Notes: generated by a model from the letters alone, not told the origin. Positions 53,294-62,628 are shown, counted from the stretch's first letter. The stretch: 64,000 nucleotides of DNA from Flavobacterium cauense R2A-7 (GCF_000498475.1 NZ_AVBI01000001.1:186001-250000); one strand, 5' to 3'. Translations and numbers: made by a program.

Positions 53294-53339
53294 AAATTTG
53301 GTGATTGTGTAGGTGTTTTTTTATGTTTAGGTTTGTGGA
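53294..53339 (+). repeat. Duplicated 46-bp element, copy 1 (upstream of RCC1 gene)
   Basis: It is identical over 46 bp (first bases aaatttggtgattgtgtagg) to 56117-56162. Together with the bases just before it, it forms a perfect 18-bp palindrome (53288-53305, atcaccaaatttggtgat). It lies 97 bases before the RCC1-repeat gene, in the same orientation. It is likely a shared regulatory or recombination sequence. Confidence 0.85.
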
Positions 53340-53436
53340 CATAAAATTGCCCACCAAAATAACCCTATTATTTAAGCGTTAAGGAGAATTTTAATCCAAC
53401 TTTACCATATAGAACCTGTCCTTGAATTAATTGTAA

Positions 53437-54840
53437 ATGAAAGAAAAAACAATCAGCCTATTTTTAACCACAACTCTTATTCTCATTGTAGGTTTCACTA
53501 ATAATGGCAACGCTCAAAAAATAGCCGCGGGATTCAATCATACTCTTTTTAGTTGTACGAGTGGAACACCCCAAGCTGTAGGTACTAATACCATTGGGCA
53601 ACTTGGTATTGGGAACTATGTCAGCCATAGCACTCCTGTACAAGTATCCGGACTCAACGGAATAGTGGCAGTTGCGGCAGGCGATTTTCATTCACTTTTC
53701 CTCAAAAATGACGGAACCGTTTGGGCTGTGGGCGCTAATGGAAACGGACAACTGGGTGATGGAACTACTGAGAATAAATTAAGTCCAGTTCAAGTAGCAG
53801 GACTGACCGGAATTACAGCAATAGCAGCTGGCAGTAACTTTTCACTTTTCCTGAAGAATGATGGAACCGTTTGGGGCGTTGGAAATAACACCGGAGGTCA
53901 GTTGGGCGATGGAACCGATGCCAATAAAAGTACGCCTGTGCAGGCCATTGGGCTTACAGGAATTACCGCTATAAGTGCGGGTCAGTTTCATTCACTTTTC
54001 CTTAAAAATGACGGAACCGTTTGGGCTACAGGTGGCAATTATTACGGACAGATAGGTAATCACCCTTACGCTGGCAATTTAAGTCCGGTACAAATACTAG
54101 GGCTCAGCGGGATTACAGCTGTATCTGCAGGTGGAACACATTCACTCTTCCTGAAAAACAATGACACTGTTTGGGGAGTTGGATCTAATTACTATGGCCA
54201 ACTTGGTAATGTAAGCGTAGGCAGTTATATTTATAATCCGTTTCAAATAACAGGTCTTAGCGGAATCACGCAACTATCAGCTGGATATCTTCATTCTCTT
54301 TTCCTCAAAAGTAATGGAACGGTTTTGGCATCGGGAACAAATACTTATGGGCAGCTTGGAGATGGTACTACAGTGGGCAAGAGCACACCTTTTGTTATAC
54401 CCGGACTTACTGCAGTCATTGCAATTGATGCCGGGGTGCACAACTCTTTTTTCTTAAAGAGTAATACTACTGTTAGAGCGGTGGGTAATAATAATTCAGG
54501 TCAACTTTGTGACGGAACCACAATTGAAAGACATACTCCTGTTCTTGCAACTAATCTTTGTACAATTAATTTATCCGTAGAAGAAAACATCCTTGAAAAC
54601 ACAGTAGCCGTCTATCCAAATCCTTGCAATGAACAATTGTTTATAGATATAACCAGTATTAATGTAGATTGTACGAGCACCATTGCTGAACTACATAATA
54701 TGCAAGGACAACTATTGTGGAGCGTAGCAGTAAAAACGCCTATTACTTCATTCCAGGTCGGTGATTTAAAGGAAGGAATTTATTTTATTAGTATAAAAAA
54801 CACTAAAGGAACATTCGTAAAAAAAATAATTAAGGAGTAA
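53437..54840 (+). CDS. Secreted RCC1-repeat protein with T9SS sorting domain
   Basis: A 467-residue protein. After a signal peptide (about 1-26, ending GNAQ) come about seven RCC1-like repeats of 51-57 residues (about 30-380) with the core motif AAGxxHSLFLKNDGTVWAVGxNxxGQLGDGT. Each pairs a His/Ser-Leu-Phe-Leu strand with a Gly-Gln-Leu-Gly turn, predicting a seven-bladed propeller. The last 80 residues are a T9SS sorting domain (VAVYPNPCNEQLFIDI...KEGIYFISIKNTKGTFVKKIIKE). It is probably on the cell surface, with a ligand-binding role. A duplicated 46-bp element lies upstream and a terminator follows. Confidence 0.85.
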   Translation: MKEKTISLFLTTTLILIVGFTNNGNAQKIAAGFNHTLFSCTSGTPQAVGTNTIGQLGIGNYVSHSTPVQVSGLNGIVAVAAGDFHSLFLKNDGTVWAVGANGNGQLGDGTTENKLSPVQVAGLTGITAIAAGSNFSLFLKNDGTVWGVGNNTGGQLGDGTDANKSTPVQAIGLTGITAISAGQFHSLFLKNDGTVWATGGNYYGQIGNHPYAGNLSPVQILGLSGITAVSAGGTHSLFLKNNDTVWGVGSNYYGQLGNVSVGSYIYNPFQITGLSGITQLSAGYLHSLFLKSNGTVLASGTNTYGQLGDGTTVGKSTPFVIPGLTAVIAIDAGVHNSFFLKSNTTVRAVGNNNSGQLCDGTTIERHTPVLATNLCTINLSVEENILENTVAVYPNPCNEQLFIDITSINVDCTSTIAELHNMQGQLLWSVAVKTPITSFQVGDLKEGIYFISIKNTKGTFVKKIIKE

Positions 54841-54842
54841 AC

Positions 54843-54882
54843 ATAAAAAAATCCCGCTTAGTTTTAAGCGGGATTTTTTTTA
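54843..54882. terminator. Bidirectional terminator
   Basis: Stem aatcccgctta/taagcgggatt with flanking A and T runs, between the convergent RCC1 gene and the 135-residue gene. Confidence 0.9.
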
Positions 54883-55290
54883 TTACAAAGTATTCCTATG
54901 CGCCGTAATGGCTGCTATAAAAACATCGACTTCGGCTATTTCTTTATTGAGGCGTTCCAGGTCGAGTTCATTTTCCAGTAAGGCCACTACACCATAACTT
55001 TCTCTTCGGTTTTCCAGCATGAACTTTTTGTATTCCAGGCGGTATTTCTTTTTCTCGTGCTCTTCTTTCGTTTTCCCCTCGGGTAAAATAGTGATGATAG
55101 ATTCTTCTGCGGCAATTTCCGTAAGCACGCCTTGTAAAACCGCATCAATCTCTATGGATGTTTCGCTGTAGTTGGTACTAAAGCGTTCCTCGCCGATGCG
55201 TTTGTAAGTCAGGTTTGCTTTTTCTTTTGTTGCCCATGTTAATAATACATCGCAATCGGCTACTGTGGTAATTCTGTTTAATGAATACAT
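54883..55290 (-). CDS. Hypothetical 135-residue coiled-coil protein
   Basis: A small soluble protein not recognised as a named family. It is rich in Glu, Lys and Leu, with a helical stretch EEHEKKKYRLEYKKFML and a C-terminal helix ELDLERLNKEIAEVDVF. There is no signal peptide or membrane segment. It starts 138 bases after the HTH gene stop and has the same strand and style. The pair may form a small functional unit, though no promoter was identified between them. Confidence 0.65.
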   Translation of the reverse strand: MYSLNRITTVADCDVLLTWATKEKANLTYKRIGEERFSTNYSETSIEIDAVLQGVLTEIAAEESIITILPEGKTKEEHEKKKYRLEYKKFMLENRRESYGVVALLENELDLERLNKEIAEVDVFIAAITAHRNTL

Positions 55291-55428
55291 AATGTTATTT
55301 TTTAAAAGTTCATATTATTCTTACGGTTTTCAAAAGTGATGCCAAAAAACAGAAAATCATTTTCCATTTGAAATTTTAACATTTTGTAAGAAAATATTTT
55401 ATTTAAAAACATCTTGTACTCGATTGAT

Positions 55429-55962
55429 TTACAGTTCGTTTTTACTTTCTTTTATTTTTTGCTCCAATTTATTTTTTAACATTTCGAGTTGTTCTTTTTT
55501 GAGCTGAAGCGACGCTACTGCATACAGATGATGCTTTTTTAGGATGTTCGTAGCTCTTATCCGAATATTTCTGATTAAAGTTGCCCTGTTTTCATATTCC
55601 TTTTGTTGCTCTAAAAACGCAGCGACCTCCAAAGCGGCAAAAGCTTCGGTTCGTATCTTTTCGATCTGATCGAGTTCTTTAGCAATCTTAAGCAGTTTGA
55701 GTTGTATCCCGGCATAGTCGTACTGCCATTTTTCCTGAAGCCGCTGCTGCTCGGCTTGGGTAATGGCGTGGCTTTCTTTGCAAACGCTTTTCTTTTCCTT
55801 TAAATGGGTCAGCACTTTCGTTAACTGTTCCGTGGCGGATAAAGGCAGCGCACGCTTTCCGGAAACATACATCGACCATTGTCCGTCGCCTATGCCTAAC
55901 ATAAGCGCGGTATCTTCGTGTGTTAAACCCAATATATTTTTATAAATGTTCTCTTTTTTCAT
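55429..55962 (-). CDS. Cro/XRE-like HTH protein with long coiled-coil tail
   Basis: A 177-residue protein from the ATG at 55962. The N-terminal part (about 10-50, GLTHEDTALMLGIGDGQWSMYVSGKRALP) fits a Cro-type helix-turn-helix, as in small phage or mobile-element regulators. The rest (70-177) is a charged helical region. A perfect 15-bp inverted repeat (56023-56059) built of TTTCAAAC words lies just upstream and could be its operator. Codon and protein style are ordinary for the region. It could be a regulator of its own unit with the 135-residue gene; this is inference. Confidence 0.65.
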   Translation of the reverse strand: MKKENIYKNILGLTHEDTALMLGIGDGQWSMYVSGKRALPLSATEQLTKVLTHLKEKKSVCKESHAITQAEQQRLQEKWQYDYAGIQLKLLKIAKELDQIEKIRTEAFAALEVAAFLEQQKEYENRATLIRNIRIRATNILKKHHLYAVASLQLKKEQLEMLKNKLEQKIKESKNEL

Positions 55963-56022
55963 TGGTTTGATTTTTTCAAAACAAAAACATTTCAAACAAA
56001 ATCTGTTCCAGTTTTTCAAAAA

Positions 56023-56059
56023 TTAAAATTTTCAAACGGTTTTGGTTTGAAAATTTTAA
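56023..56059. promoter_or_regulatory. Perfect 15-bp inverted repeat upstream of the HTH gene (possible operator)
   Basis: Arms TTAAAATTTTCAAAC (56023-56037) and GTTTGAAAATTTTAA (56045-56059), 7-base centre ggttttg. Further copies of TTTCAAAC occur at 55990-55997, and GTTTGA at 55966-55970. The arrangement fits a dimer-binding operator for the adjacent HTH protein. The outer flanks (ctgtt 56003 and aacag 56075) extend the symmetry imperfectly. Confidence 0.6.
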
Positions 56060-56116
56060 AAATTATTTTTTTGAAACAGGTTTTATTACGCACTGAAAAG
56101 ATTTTTGAATATCACT

Positions 56117-56162
56117 AAATTTGGTGATTGTGTAGGTGTTTTTTTATGTTTAGGTTTGTGGA
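56117..56162 (+). repeat. Duplicated 46-bp element, copy 2 (upstream of subtilase gene)
   Basis: It is identical to 53294-53339. The palindrome next to it (56111-56128, atcactaaatttggtgat) has one mismatch compared with copy 1. It lies 66 bases before the protease gene, in the same orientation. Confidence 0.85.
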
Positions 56163-56228
56163 GATATTTAGACTAAAACTATATGTATTTACGAGTTATT
56201 TCCAACGTTAAATATAAATAACAAAAAA

Positions 56229-58430
56229 ATGGCAGAAGATAACTTCCACTATCAAATTCCTGATAGAAATATCAGAAAGGAAAAATATGATAAATTTGGA
56301 TTTTCACCCTCAGTCCAGAGAGTTAGTTATGCGGAACATGGCTCGACTTTAAAACAGCAAGCGACTACTTTTAAAGAAAAAGAATTTACAAAAAAAGACA
56401 TTGCATACTCGAGTCAGCTTTTTATTCAAATTGAAACACCTGAAAAAGTTTCAGTAAAGAGTCAAAAACAAAAAATAGAAAATTTAGGTTTTGAATTATT
56501 TTCTTTTTCGGCAAATAATGAATCAATCGCAAATGCGATAATCACTAAAGAGAAATTTAATGAATTTGAACAAAGATTAGAAAACTATATCAACACTGAA
56601 GATCATGTTGGAAAAACTTACTTTGCTCCCATTGAGAGAATTTCTAGTATACCGCCAGAAAATAAAATTGATGATCAGATTAATTATGAGTCTGAGGACA
56701 GTATGGAAATTATCATTAATTTATATTCTACAATTAATCCTAAAGAATTATTAGCTATAAGTAATACGCTAGAAATAGATTTACGTAATTACACGAATGA
56801 AATATTGAAGAGGACATTTAAAAATGGAATAACATCATTATTCTGTAGTATTGCTCCTTTACATTTGACAAAAATAGCGGCAGAATTTTCAACTATTAAA
56901 GAAATAAATTTAAGCCAAACTTTTACAGTACCACAAGCCATTGAAGTTGACCCAATGCCAACTGATATAAAAATTAATTCAATACAGTCTTCTTCTACAA
57001 TTTGCATTGTAGACTCTGGAATTTATCCAAATGAAATCCTTAAAAATTTCATTAAAGAACAAGTAGGTTATCCTAATCCCGCAGCAATTGATTTTGAATA
57101 TAATCATGGAACATTTGTTGCAAGCAGGTGTATTTTTGGTGATGAAATAGATCATTGTTTAGCGACAAAAGAATTACATCCATATTGCAATGTTCTTGAT
57201 TTATCGGTTTTTGGTATAAACTCTCTAAATCAAACTGTAGGACCTTCTGATTTCACCCTTAGATGCGCTATTGAAGATATTGTTCTAAAATATTATGAAA
57301 CAATCAAAGTCTATAATCTTTCACTAGGAGTACCGGTTTCAATTCAGAATTACAAATTTTCAGACTTAGCCAAACTATTAGATTATTTAGCCAAAGAATA
57401 TAAAGTTCTTTTTGTTGTTGCAGCCGGCAATATCAATAGACTTTTGGGTGATTATCCCGCACTACATTTTTCAAATCCAAATTCAAGAATTGGAAGTCCA
57501 GCGGAATCATTGTTAAGTTTAACAGTAGGTTCTGTAGTAAAGCATTCCACAACACACTCTTTGTCTGAAAATGGATTCATTTCTCCATTCTCTAGAAAAG
57601 GACCTGGTGCTGATAATGGAATTAAACCCGAAGTTGTAGCCCATGGAGGTAACTTAATTTCACCTTATGCCCAAATACCAAGAATTTCCACTTATGGAAT
57701 TTCTAAATCAGGTCAAAACCTTTCTGCCGATGTTGGTACTAGTTTTGCTGCACCATTAATATCTCAATATGCTCAAAGGCTTTTTGATTTCTATCCTAGC
57801 AGTGACGCAAATTTAGTAAAAGCACTACTATGCCACTTTACAGAAAACAGAAACAAACCAGACGAATTACTCGATGATAACATTTACTATGTAGGCTTTG
57901 GAGAGCCTAATATTGAACTTGCATTAAGGTCAGCGAAAAATAACTCAGCTTATATTTACGAAGGATATTTAGACCAAGAAAATTATCAATTTATCACTTT
58001 TCATATTCCACAAAAATTTGCTGATACAACGGTTGATTCTAAACTTCGAATAAAAGTTACCATAACTTATGATCCAACTGTCAATCCAGATAATGAAAAA
58101 GAATATTCTGAGTCAAGAATATCAGCCACTCTAATTAAAAATAGCGTAAATGGGATGAAAGAAATATCATTATCTGATGAAAAATATAATTTACCTTGGA
58201 ATCCAATCATACAATTTGAAAAATCTTTCACGAGAGGCTTTCTTGCTGGTGCATGGGAACTTCGGTTAAGACTTTACACGCGAGGAAAAACTAGTGAAAA
58301 TTACCTTCAAAACTATGCCACAGTGATTGAAATTATTGATGATAATAAAACTATAGATGTTTATAATGACATAGAAAATGAATTCTCAGAAATTTACAAT
58401 AAAATTGAAGTTTCTGTAGGCGCGGCATAA
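56229..58430 (+). CDS. Subtilisin-like (S8) serine protease with large N-terminal domain
   Basis: A 733-residue protease. The triad is visible: Asp262 (CIVDSGI), His293 (NHGTFVAS), Ser505 (DVGTSFAAPL), with oxyanion Asn401 (VAAGN). Residues 1-245 are an unrecognised N-terminal region and about 560-733 a C-terminal beta domain. There is no signal peptide or T9SS sorting domain, so it is predicted cytosolic, which is unusual for a subtilase. Such subtilases occur in some two-gene defence systems with an AAA+ ATPase (IetAS-like), but no ATPase lies adjacent. A duplicated 46-bp element lies upstream and a terminator follows. Confidence 0.85.
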   Translation: MAEDNFHYQIPDRNIRKEKYDKFGFSPSVQRVSYAEHGSTLKQQATTFKEKEFTKKDIAYSSQLFIQIETPEKVSVKSQKQKIENLGFELFSFSANNESIANAIITKEKFNEFEQRLENYINTEDHVGKTYFAPIERISSIPPENKIDDQINYESEDSMEIIINLYSTINPKELLAISNTLEIDLRNYTNEILKRTFKNGITSLFCSIAPLHLTKIAAEFSTIKEINLSQTFTVPQAIEVDPMPTDIKINSIQSSSTICIVDSGIYPNEILKNFIKEQVGYPNPAAIDFEYNHGTFVASRCIFGDEIDHCLATKELHPYCNVLDLSVFGINSLNQTVGPSDFTLRCAIEDIVLKYYETIKVYNLSLGVPVSIQNYKFSDLAKLLDYLAKEYKVLFVVAAGNINRLLGDYPALHFSNPNSRIGSPAESLLSLTVGSVVKHSTTHSLSENGFISPFSRKGPGADNGIKPEVVAHGGNLISPYAQIPRISTYGISKSGQNLSADVGTSFAAPLISQYAQRLFDFYPSSDANLVKALLCHFTENRNKPDELLDDNIYYVGFGEPNIELALRSAKNNSAYIYEGYLDQENYQFITFHIPQKFADTTVDSKLRIKVTITYDPTVNPDNEKEYSESRISATLIKNSVNGMKEISLSDEKYNLPWNPIIQFEKSFTRGFLAGAWELRLRLYTRGKTSENYLQNYATVIEIIDDNKTIDVYNDIENEFSEIYNKIEVSVGAA

Positions 58431-58520
58431 GCACTATCCAAAACAATGGTTTCAAATTAAATTTTAGTCTCAAGAATGGTTGAATAGTAAATTACTTAAC
58501 TATTTCAAGTTAACTACTAT

Positions 58521-58558
58521 TTATAAAAAATCCCGTTTAGAAACTAAACGGGATTTTC
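58521..58558. terminator. Bidirectional terminator between the protease and sucB
   Basis: Stem aatcccgtttag/ctaaacgggatt (58530-58554) with A6 before and TTTT after; serves both convergent genes. Confidence 0.9.
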
Positions 58559-58579
58559 ATTTTATATAACCCTAATCTA

Positions 58580-59803
58580 CTAAAGCTCCAACGCTTTCTT
58601 AGGATTGTTATCCATCAAAATTTCTACTGGGTTTTCCAACGCTTCTTTCACCGCTACCAAGAATCCAACCGACTCACGTCCGTCGATGATTCGGTGATCG
58701 TACGATAACGCTACGTACATTACCGGAGCGATTACGATTTGTCCGTTTTTCACCACAGCTCTTTCCACTACATTGTGCATTCCTAAAATACCCGACTGTG
58801 GAGGATTGATAATTGGCGTAGACAACATCGAACCGAAAACACCACCATTTGAAATCGTGAAGGTTCCGCCTGTCATTTCGTCTACTGTGATTTGTCCGTC
58901 ACGCGCACGGATTGCCAAACGTTTGATTTCCGCTTCAACGCCACGGAACGTTAAGTTTTCTGCATTACGTACTACCGGTACCATTAATCCTTTTGGTCCT
59001 GAAACCGCTACCGAAATATCACAGAAATCGTAAGAGATTTTCTCCTGACCGTCGATCATCGAGTTCACATCCGGATACAATTGTAAGGCACGGGTAACCG
59101 CTTTAGTAAAGAAGGACATAAAGCCTAATCCCATTTGGTGTTTTGCTTTAAACTCTTCTTTGTATTGGTCACGAATTGCGTAAATCGCACTCATGTCAAC
59201 CTCATTGAACGTAGTCAACATTGCGGTTTCGTTTTTAGCGGCTACTAAACGCTCCGCTACTTTACGACGCAACATCGATAATTTTGTTCTTTCCGAACCG
59301 CGAGAACCTCCGGTTGGTGTGCCCATAGAAGGAACAGCATTAACTGCGTCTTCTTTAGTTACTCTTCCGCCTTTTCCGGTACCTACGATATCTGTTGGCT
59401 GGATGTTTTTCTCGTCTAATATTTTTCTTGCTGCCGGGGATGGCGCATTGGTGGCATATGTTGCTGCTGCTGGAGCCGGAGCTGCTTTTGGTGCCTCAGC
59501 TTTTGGAGCTTCCGCTGCTTTTTCTGCAACTACGGTTGCTGAGCCTGTCGAAGCATCCGGTTTTGCAGCACTGGTATCAATTAAACACACTACCTGACCT
59601 ACCGCTACTGCATCGCCTTCTTCCGCTTTAAGCGTAATAATTCCGCTCGCTTCCGCTGGTAACTCTAAGGTAGCTTTATCAGAATCAACCTCCGCAATGG
59701 CTTGGTCTTTTTCTACATAATCTCCGTCTTTAACTAACCAAGTAGCAATTTCTACTTCTTTGATTGATTCTCCCGGTGAAGGGACTTTCATTTCTAAAAT
59801 CAT
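58580..59803 (-). CDS. sucB: Dihydrolipoyllysine-residue succinyltransferase (2-oxoglutarate dehydrogenase E2)
   Basis: A 407-residue E2 subunit. The lipoyl domain (1-80) has Lys43 in DSDKATLELPA. A low-complexity Ala/Pro linker (about 80-115, repeated in the sequence AEAPKAE) precedes the E1/E3-binding domain (about 118-155, SPAARKILDEKNIQPTDI). The catalytic core (about 175-407) has YDHRIIDGRESV with active-site His and Asp. It transfers succinyl groups to CoA in the TCA cycle. It follows sucA by 53 bases on the same strand. Confidence 0.97.
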   Translation of the reverse strand: MILEMKVPSPGESIKEVEIATWLVKDGDYVEKDQAIAEVDSDKATLELPAEASGIITLKAEEGDAVAVGQVVCLIDTSAAKPDASTGSATVVAEKAAEAPKAEAPKAAPAPAAATYATNAPSPAARKILDEKNIQPTDIVGTGKGGRVTKEDAVNAVPSMGTPTGGSRGSERTKLSMLRRKVAERLVAAKNETAMLTTFNEVDMSAIYAIRDQYKEEFKAKHQMGLGFMSFFTKAVTRALQLYPDVNSMIDGQEKISYDFCDISVAVSGPKGLMVPVVRNAENLTFRGVEAEIKRLAIRARDGQITVDEMTGGTFTISNGGVFGSMLSTPIINPPQSGILGMHNVVERAVVKNGQIVIAPVMYVALSYDHRIIDGRESVGFLVAVKEALENPVEILMDNNPKKALEL

Positions 59804-59856
59804 CGGTATATAATTTTATAGGTGTTGTTATTATCTGTTTTATCAAAAATACAATT

Positions 59857-62628
59857 TTATTGGAATAAATTCTTGTCAAAAACCATTGCAATGGCGGCCG
59901 CATGACGTTTTTTAGAACGTACATAACTTCCAGCTGCCGGTGCACTATACGCTTTAGGCGACGCCACTCTGAATTTCACTTCGTTAAAGTTCATCAGCAT
60001 ATAACCGTAAGCCCCCATGTTTCTTGGCTCTTCCTGTGCCCAAACGTAATCGTTCACGTTCGGATATTTGGCGATAATCGCTTTCATTTGCTCTACCGGT
60101 AACGGGAACAATTGCTCCACACGTACCAAGGCCACATCGTTTCTTCCGTTGGCTTCTCTTTCCGCTTTTACATCGTAGTAGAATTTACCGGTACAGAATA
60201 CTAAGGTTTTCACTTCAGCTGCATTCACGTTTGGATCGTCAATTACTTCCTGGAATTGTCCGTTTGCGAATTCTTCGATAGAGGAAACCGCTTCCGGATG
60301 ACGCAATAAACTCTTCGGTGTGAATACTACCAATGGTTTACGGAATTTCGTTACCAATTGTCTTCTCAACAAGTGGAAGAAGTTTGCCGGCGTAGTACAA
60401 TCGGCTACATACATATTGTGGTTCGCACACAATTGTAAGAAACGCTCCATACGGGCCGAAGAGTGTTCTGCTCCTTGGTTTTCATACCCGTGCGGCAATA
60501 ACATTACGATTCCGTTTTGGTTGTTCCATTTGTCTTCCGCTGCCGAAATGTATTGGTCGATCATAATTTGCGCTCCGTTTCCGAAATCTCCAAATTGTGC
60601 TTCCCAAATGGTTAAGGCATTCGGATTGGCTAAAGCATAGCCGTATTCGAATCCTAAAACGCCGTATTCCGACAAATGTGAGTTATAAATCGAGAAATTT
60701 CCTTTTTTGTTCGGAAGATGATTCAGCAAGATTACTTCTTCTTCTGATTCTTCCACTTTAATTACCGCGTGACGGTGTGAGAAAGTACCACGCTCTACGT
60801 CCTGACCGGAAATACGCACATCGTAACCTTCTGTCAATAACGAACCGTAGGCCAACATTTCTCCCATTGCCCAATCCAATTTATCGGATTCGAAGAACAT
60901 TGCTTTTCGATCGCCGATTAATTTTGTGATTTTGCTGATGAATTTTTTATCCGATGGCAATTCGGTCACCACTTTAGCGATTTCCGTTAAGGTTGCCTTA
61001 TCTACTTTTGTTTCAAACTTCTGAAGCATTACATCGGCTTCGGCCTGTTCAAAACCTTTCCATTCGTTTTGCATGAATGGCGTGATTACCGTTAAATCTC
61101 TTTTACGGGATTCCTCCAAACTTTGCTCCAGATTGGTTTTATATTCCGCTTCCAGTTGTGCCACGTAATTGCCGTCGATAGAACCTTCCGCTTTCAATTT
61201 CTCTGCATAAATATCTCTTGGATTTTTCTGTCTCGAAATCGCTTTGTATAATTTAGGTTGGGTAAAACGAGGTTCGTCCCCTTCGTTGTGCCCGTATTTT
61301 CTGTATCCTAACAAGTCGATGAACACGTCGGTGCCGAACTCCATTCGGTATTCCAACGCAAACAACATCGCGTGTACCACTGCTTCCGCATCGTCTGCAT
61401 TTACATGCAACACCGGAGACAAGGTTACTTTAGCTACATCCGTACAATAAATTGAGGAACGGGCATCTAAATAATTGGTGGTAAATCCAACCTGATTGTT
61501 CAACACAACGTGAATGGTTCCATTGGTTTTGTAACCGTCCAGTTTGGCCATTTGGATAATTTCGTAAACGATACCCTGACCGGCTACGGCTGCATCTCCA
61601 TGTACAGCAATTGGCAATACTTTTGATGGGTTTTCAGCATAGTATTTATCTTGTTTCGCACGGGCAATCCCTTCGATAACCGCTCCTACTGTTTCCAGGT
61701 GGGAAGGGTTCGGTGCTAAATTCACGTTGATTTTTTTACCGTTTTGCGTATGTCTGTCGGCCGTTAATCCCAAGTGGTATTTCACGTCACCATCAAACAA
61801 AGCATCGTCGTCGTAATCTTTTCCGTCAAATTCGGAGAAAATATCCTGAGTCGATTTTCCGAAAACATTCGCCAATACGTTCAAACGACCACGGTGCGCC
61901 ATTCCCATTACGAATTGCTCGACGCCTTTGTCGGCAGCGGCTTCAATTAAGAAATCCAAAGCCGGGATAGCCGATTCGATTCCTTCTAACGAGAAACGTT
62001 TCTGACCTACATATTTGGTATGAAGGAAGTTCTCGAAAGAAACCGCTTCGTTTAATTTTTTAAGGATGCGTTTCTTCTGATCGTTATTGAAACTTGGAAG
62101 ATTGTCGTTGATGTCCAATCGTTTCTGAATCCACTCGATTACTTTCGGGTCACGAATGTACATGTATTCGATTCCGATGGATTCGCAATACACTTTATTT
62201 AAGTGATTTAAGATATCCTGAAGCGAACAAGGGTTTAAGTTCACAATTCGAGCCGCATCGAAAACCGTATTCAAATCGGAAGACGACAACCCGAAATTCT
62301 CGATGGATAAATCCGGAGAATAGGTTCTTCGCTCACGAACCGGGTTGGTTTTGGTAAAAAGGTGACCGCGGGTTCTGTAACCATCAATCAGCTTTAAAAC
62401 ATTAAATTCTTTTTGTAATTTTTCTGAAACGGCCGAACAATCTCCTCCTCCGGCAGCCATGGTTGTAAGTTCTTCAACCGGTCCGCCGCCAAATTCATTC
62501 GCAAAATCAAATCCTTGGAAAAAACTCCTCCAACTCGGTTCTACGCTATCGGGATTTTGTAAATATTGATCGTATAAATCGGCAAAAAAAGCCGTGTGTG
62601 CTGCGTTTAAAAAGGAAAACCTATCCAT
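59857..62628 (-). CDS. sucA: 2-Oxoglutarate dehydrogenase E1 component
   Basis: A 923-residue thiamine diphosphate enzyme decarboxylating 2-oxoglutarate in the TCA cycle. N-terminal DRFSFLNAAHTAFFADLYDQY and EPSWRSFFQGF are typical. The ThDP and core motifs are FVMGMAHRGRLNVLAN, VHGDAAVAGQGIV, GTIHVVLNNQVGFTT and HNEGDEPRFTQP. The C-terminal domain has WEAQFGDFGNGAQIMIDQY and LLPHGYENQGAEHSSARMERF. It forms a complex with the downstream sucB. Length (923) is normal. A TACTTTTG promoter element lies about 40 bases upstream. Confidence 0.97.
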   Translation of the reverse strand: MDRFSFLNAAHTAFFADLYDQYLQNPDSVEPSWRSFFQGFDFANEFGGGPVEELTTMAAGGGDCSAVSEKLQKEFNVLKLIDGYRTRGHLFTKTNPVRERRTYSPDLSIENFGLSSSDLNTVFDAARIVNLNPCSLQDILNHLNKVYCESIGIEYMYIRDPKVIEWIQKRLDINDNLPSFNNDQKKRILKKLNEAVSFENFLHTKYVGQKRFSLEGIESAIPALDFLIEAAADKGVEQFVMGMAHRGRLNVLANVFGKSTQDIFSEFDGKDYDDDALFDGDVKYHLGLTADRHTQNGKKINVNLAPNPSHLETVGAVIEGIARAKQDKYYAENPSKVLPIAVHGDAAVAGQGIVYEIIQMAKLDGYKTNGTIHVVLNNQVGFTTNYLDARSSIYCTDVAKVTLSPVLHVNADDAEAVVHAMLFALEYRMEFGTDVFIDLLGYRKYGHNEGDEPRFTQPKLYKAISRQKNPRDIYAEKLKAEGSIDGNYVAQLEAEYKTNLEQSLEESRKRDLTVITPFMQNEWKGFEQAEADVMLQKFETKVDKATLTEIAKVVTELPSDKKFISKITKLIGDRKAMFFESDKLDWAMGEMLAYGSLLTEGYDVRISGQDVERGTFSHRHAVIKVEESEEEVILLNHLPNKKGNFSIYNSHLSEYGVLGFEYGYALANPNALTIWEAQFGDFGNGAQIMIDQYISAAEDKWNNQNGIVMLLPHGYENQGAEHSSARMERFLQLCANHNMYVADCTTPANFFHLLRRQLVTKFRKPLVVFTPKSLLRHPEAVSSIEEFANGQFQEVIDDPNVNAAEVKTLVFCTGKFYYDVKAEREANGRNDVALVRVEQLFPLPVEQMKAIIAKYPNVNDYVWAQEEPRNMGAYGYMLMNFNEVKFRVASPKAYSAPAAGSYVRSKKRHAAAIAMVFDKNLFQ

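Noticed and set aside
53000..58560. Known defence island
   Set aside because: Only a lone subtilase hints at defence; no ATPase, nuclease or other recognised defence module was found, so the label is not supported.
59193..59597. Plus-strand ORF of 134 residues opposite sucB
   Set aside because: Its Ala-rich sequence mirrors the linker of sucB on the other strand; no independent start signal.
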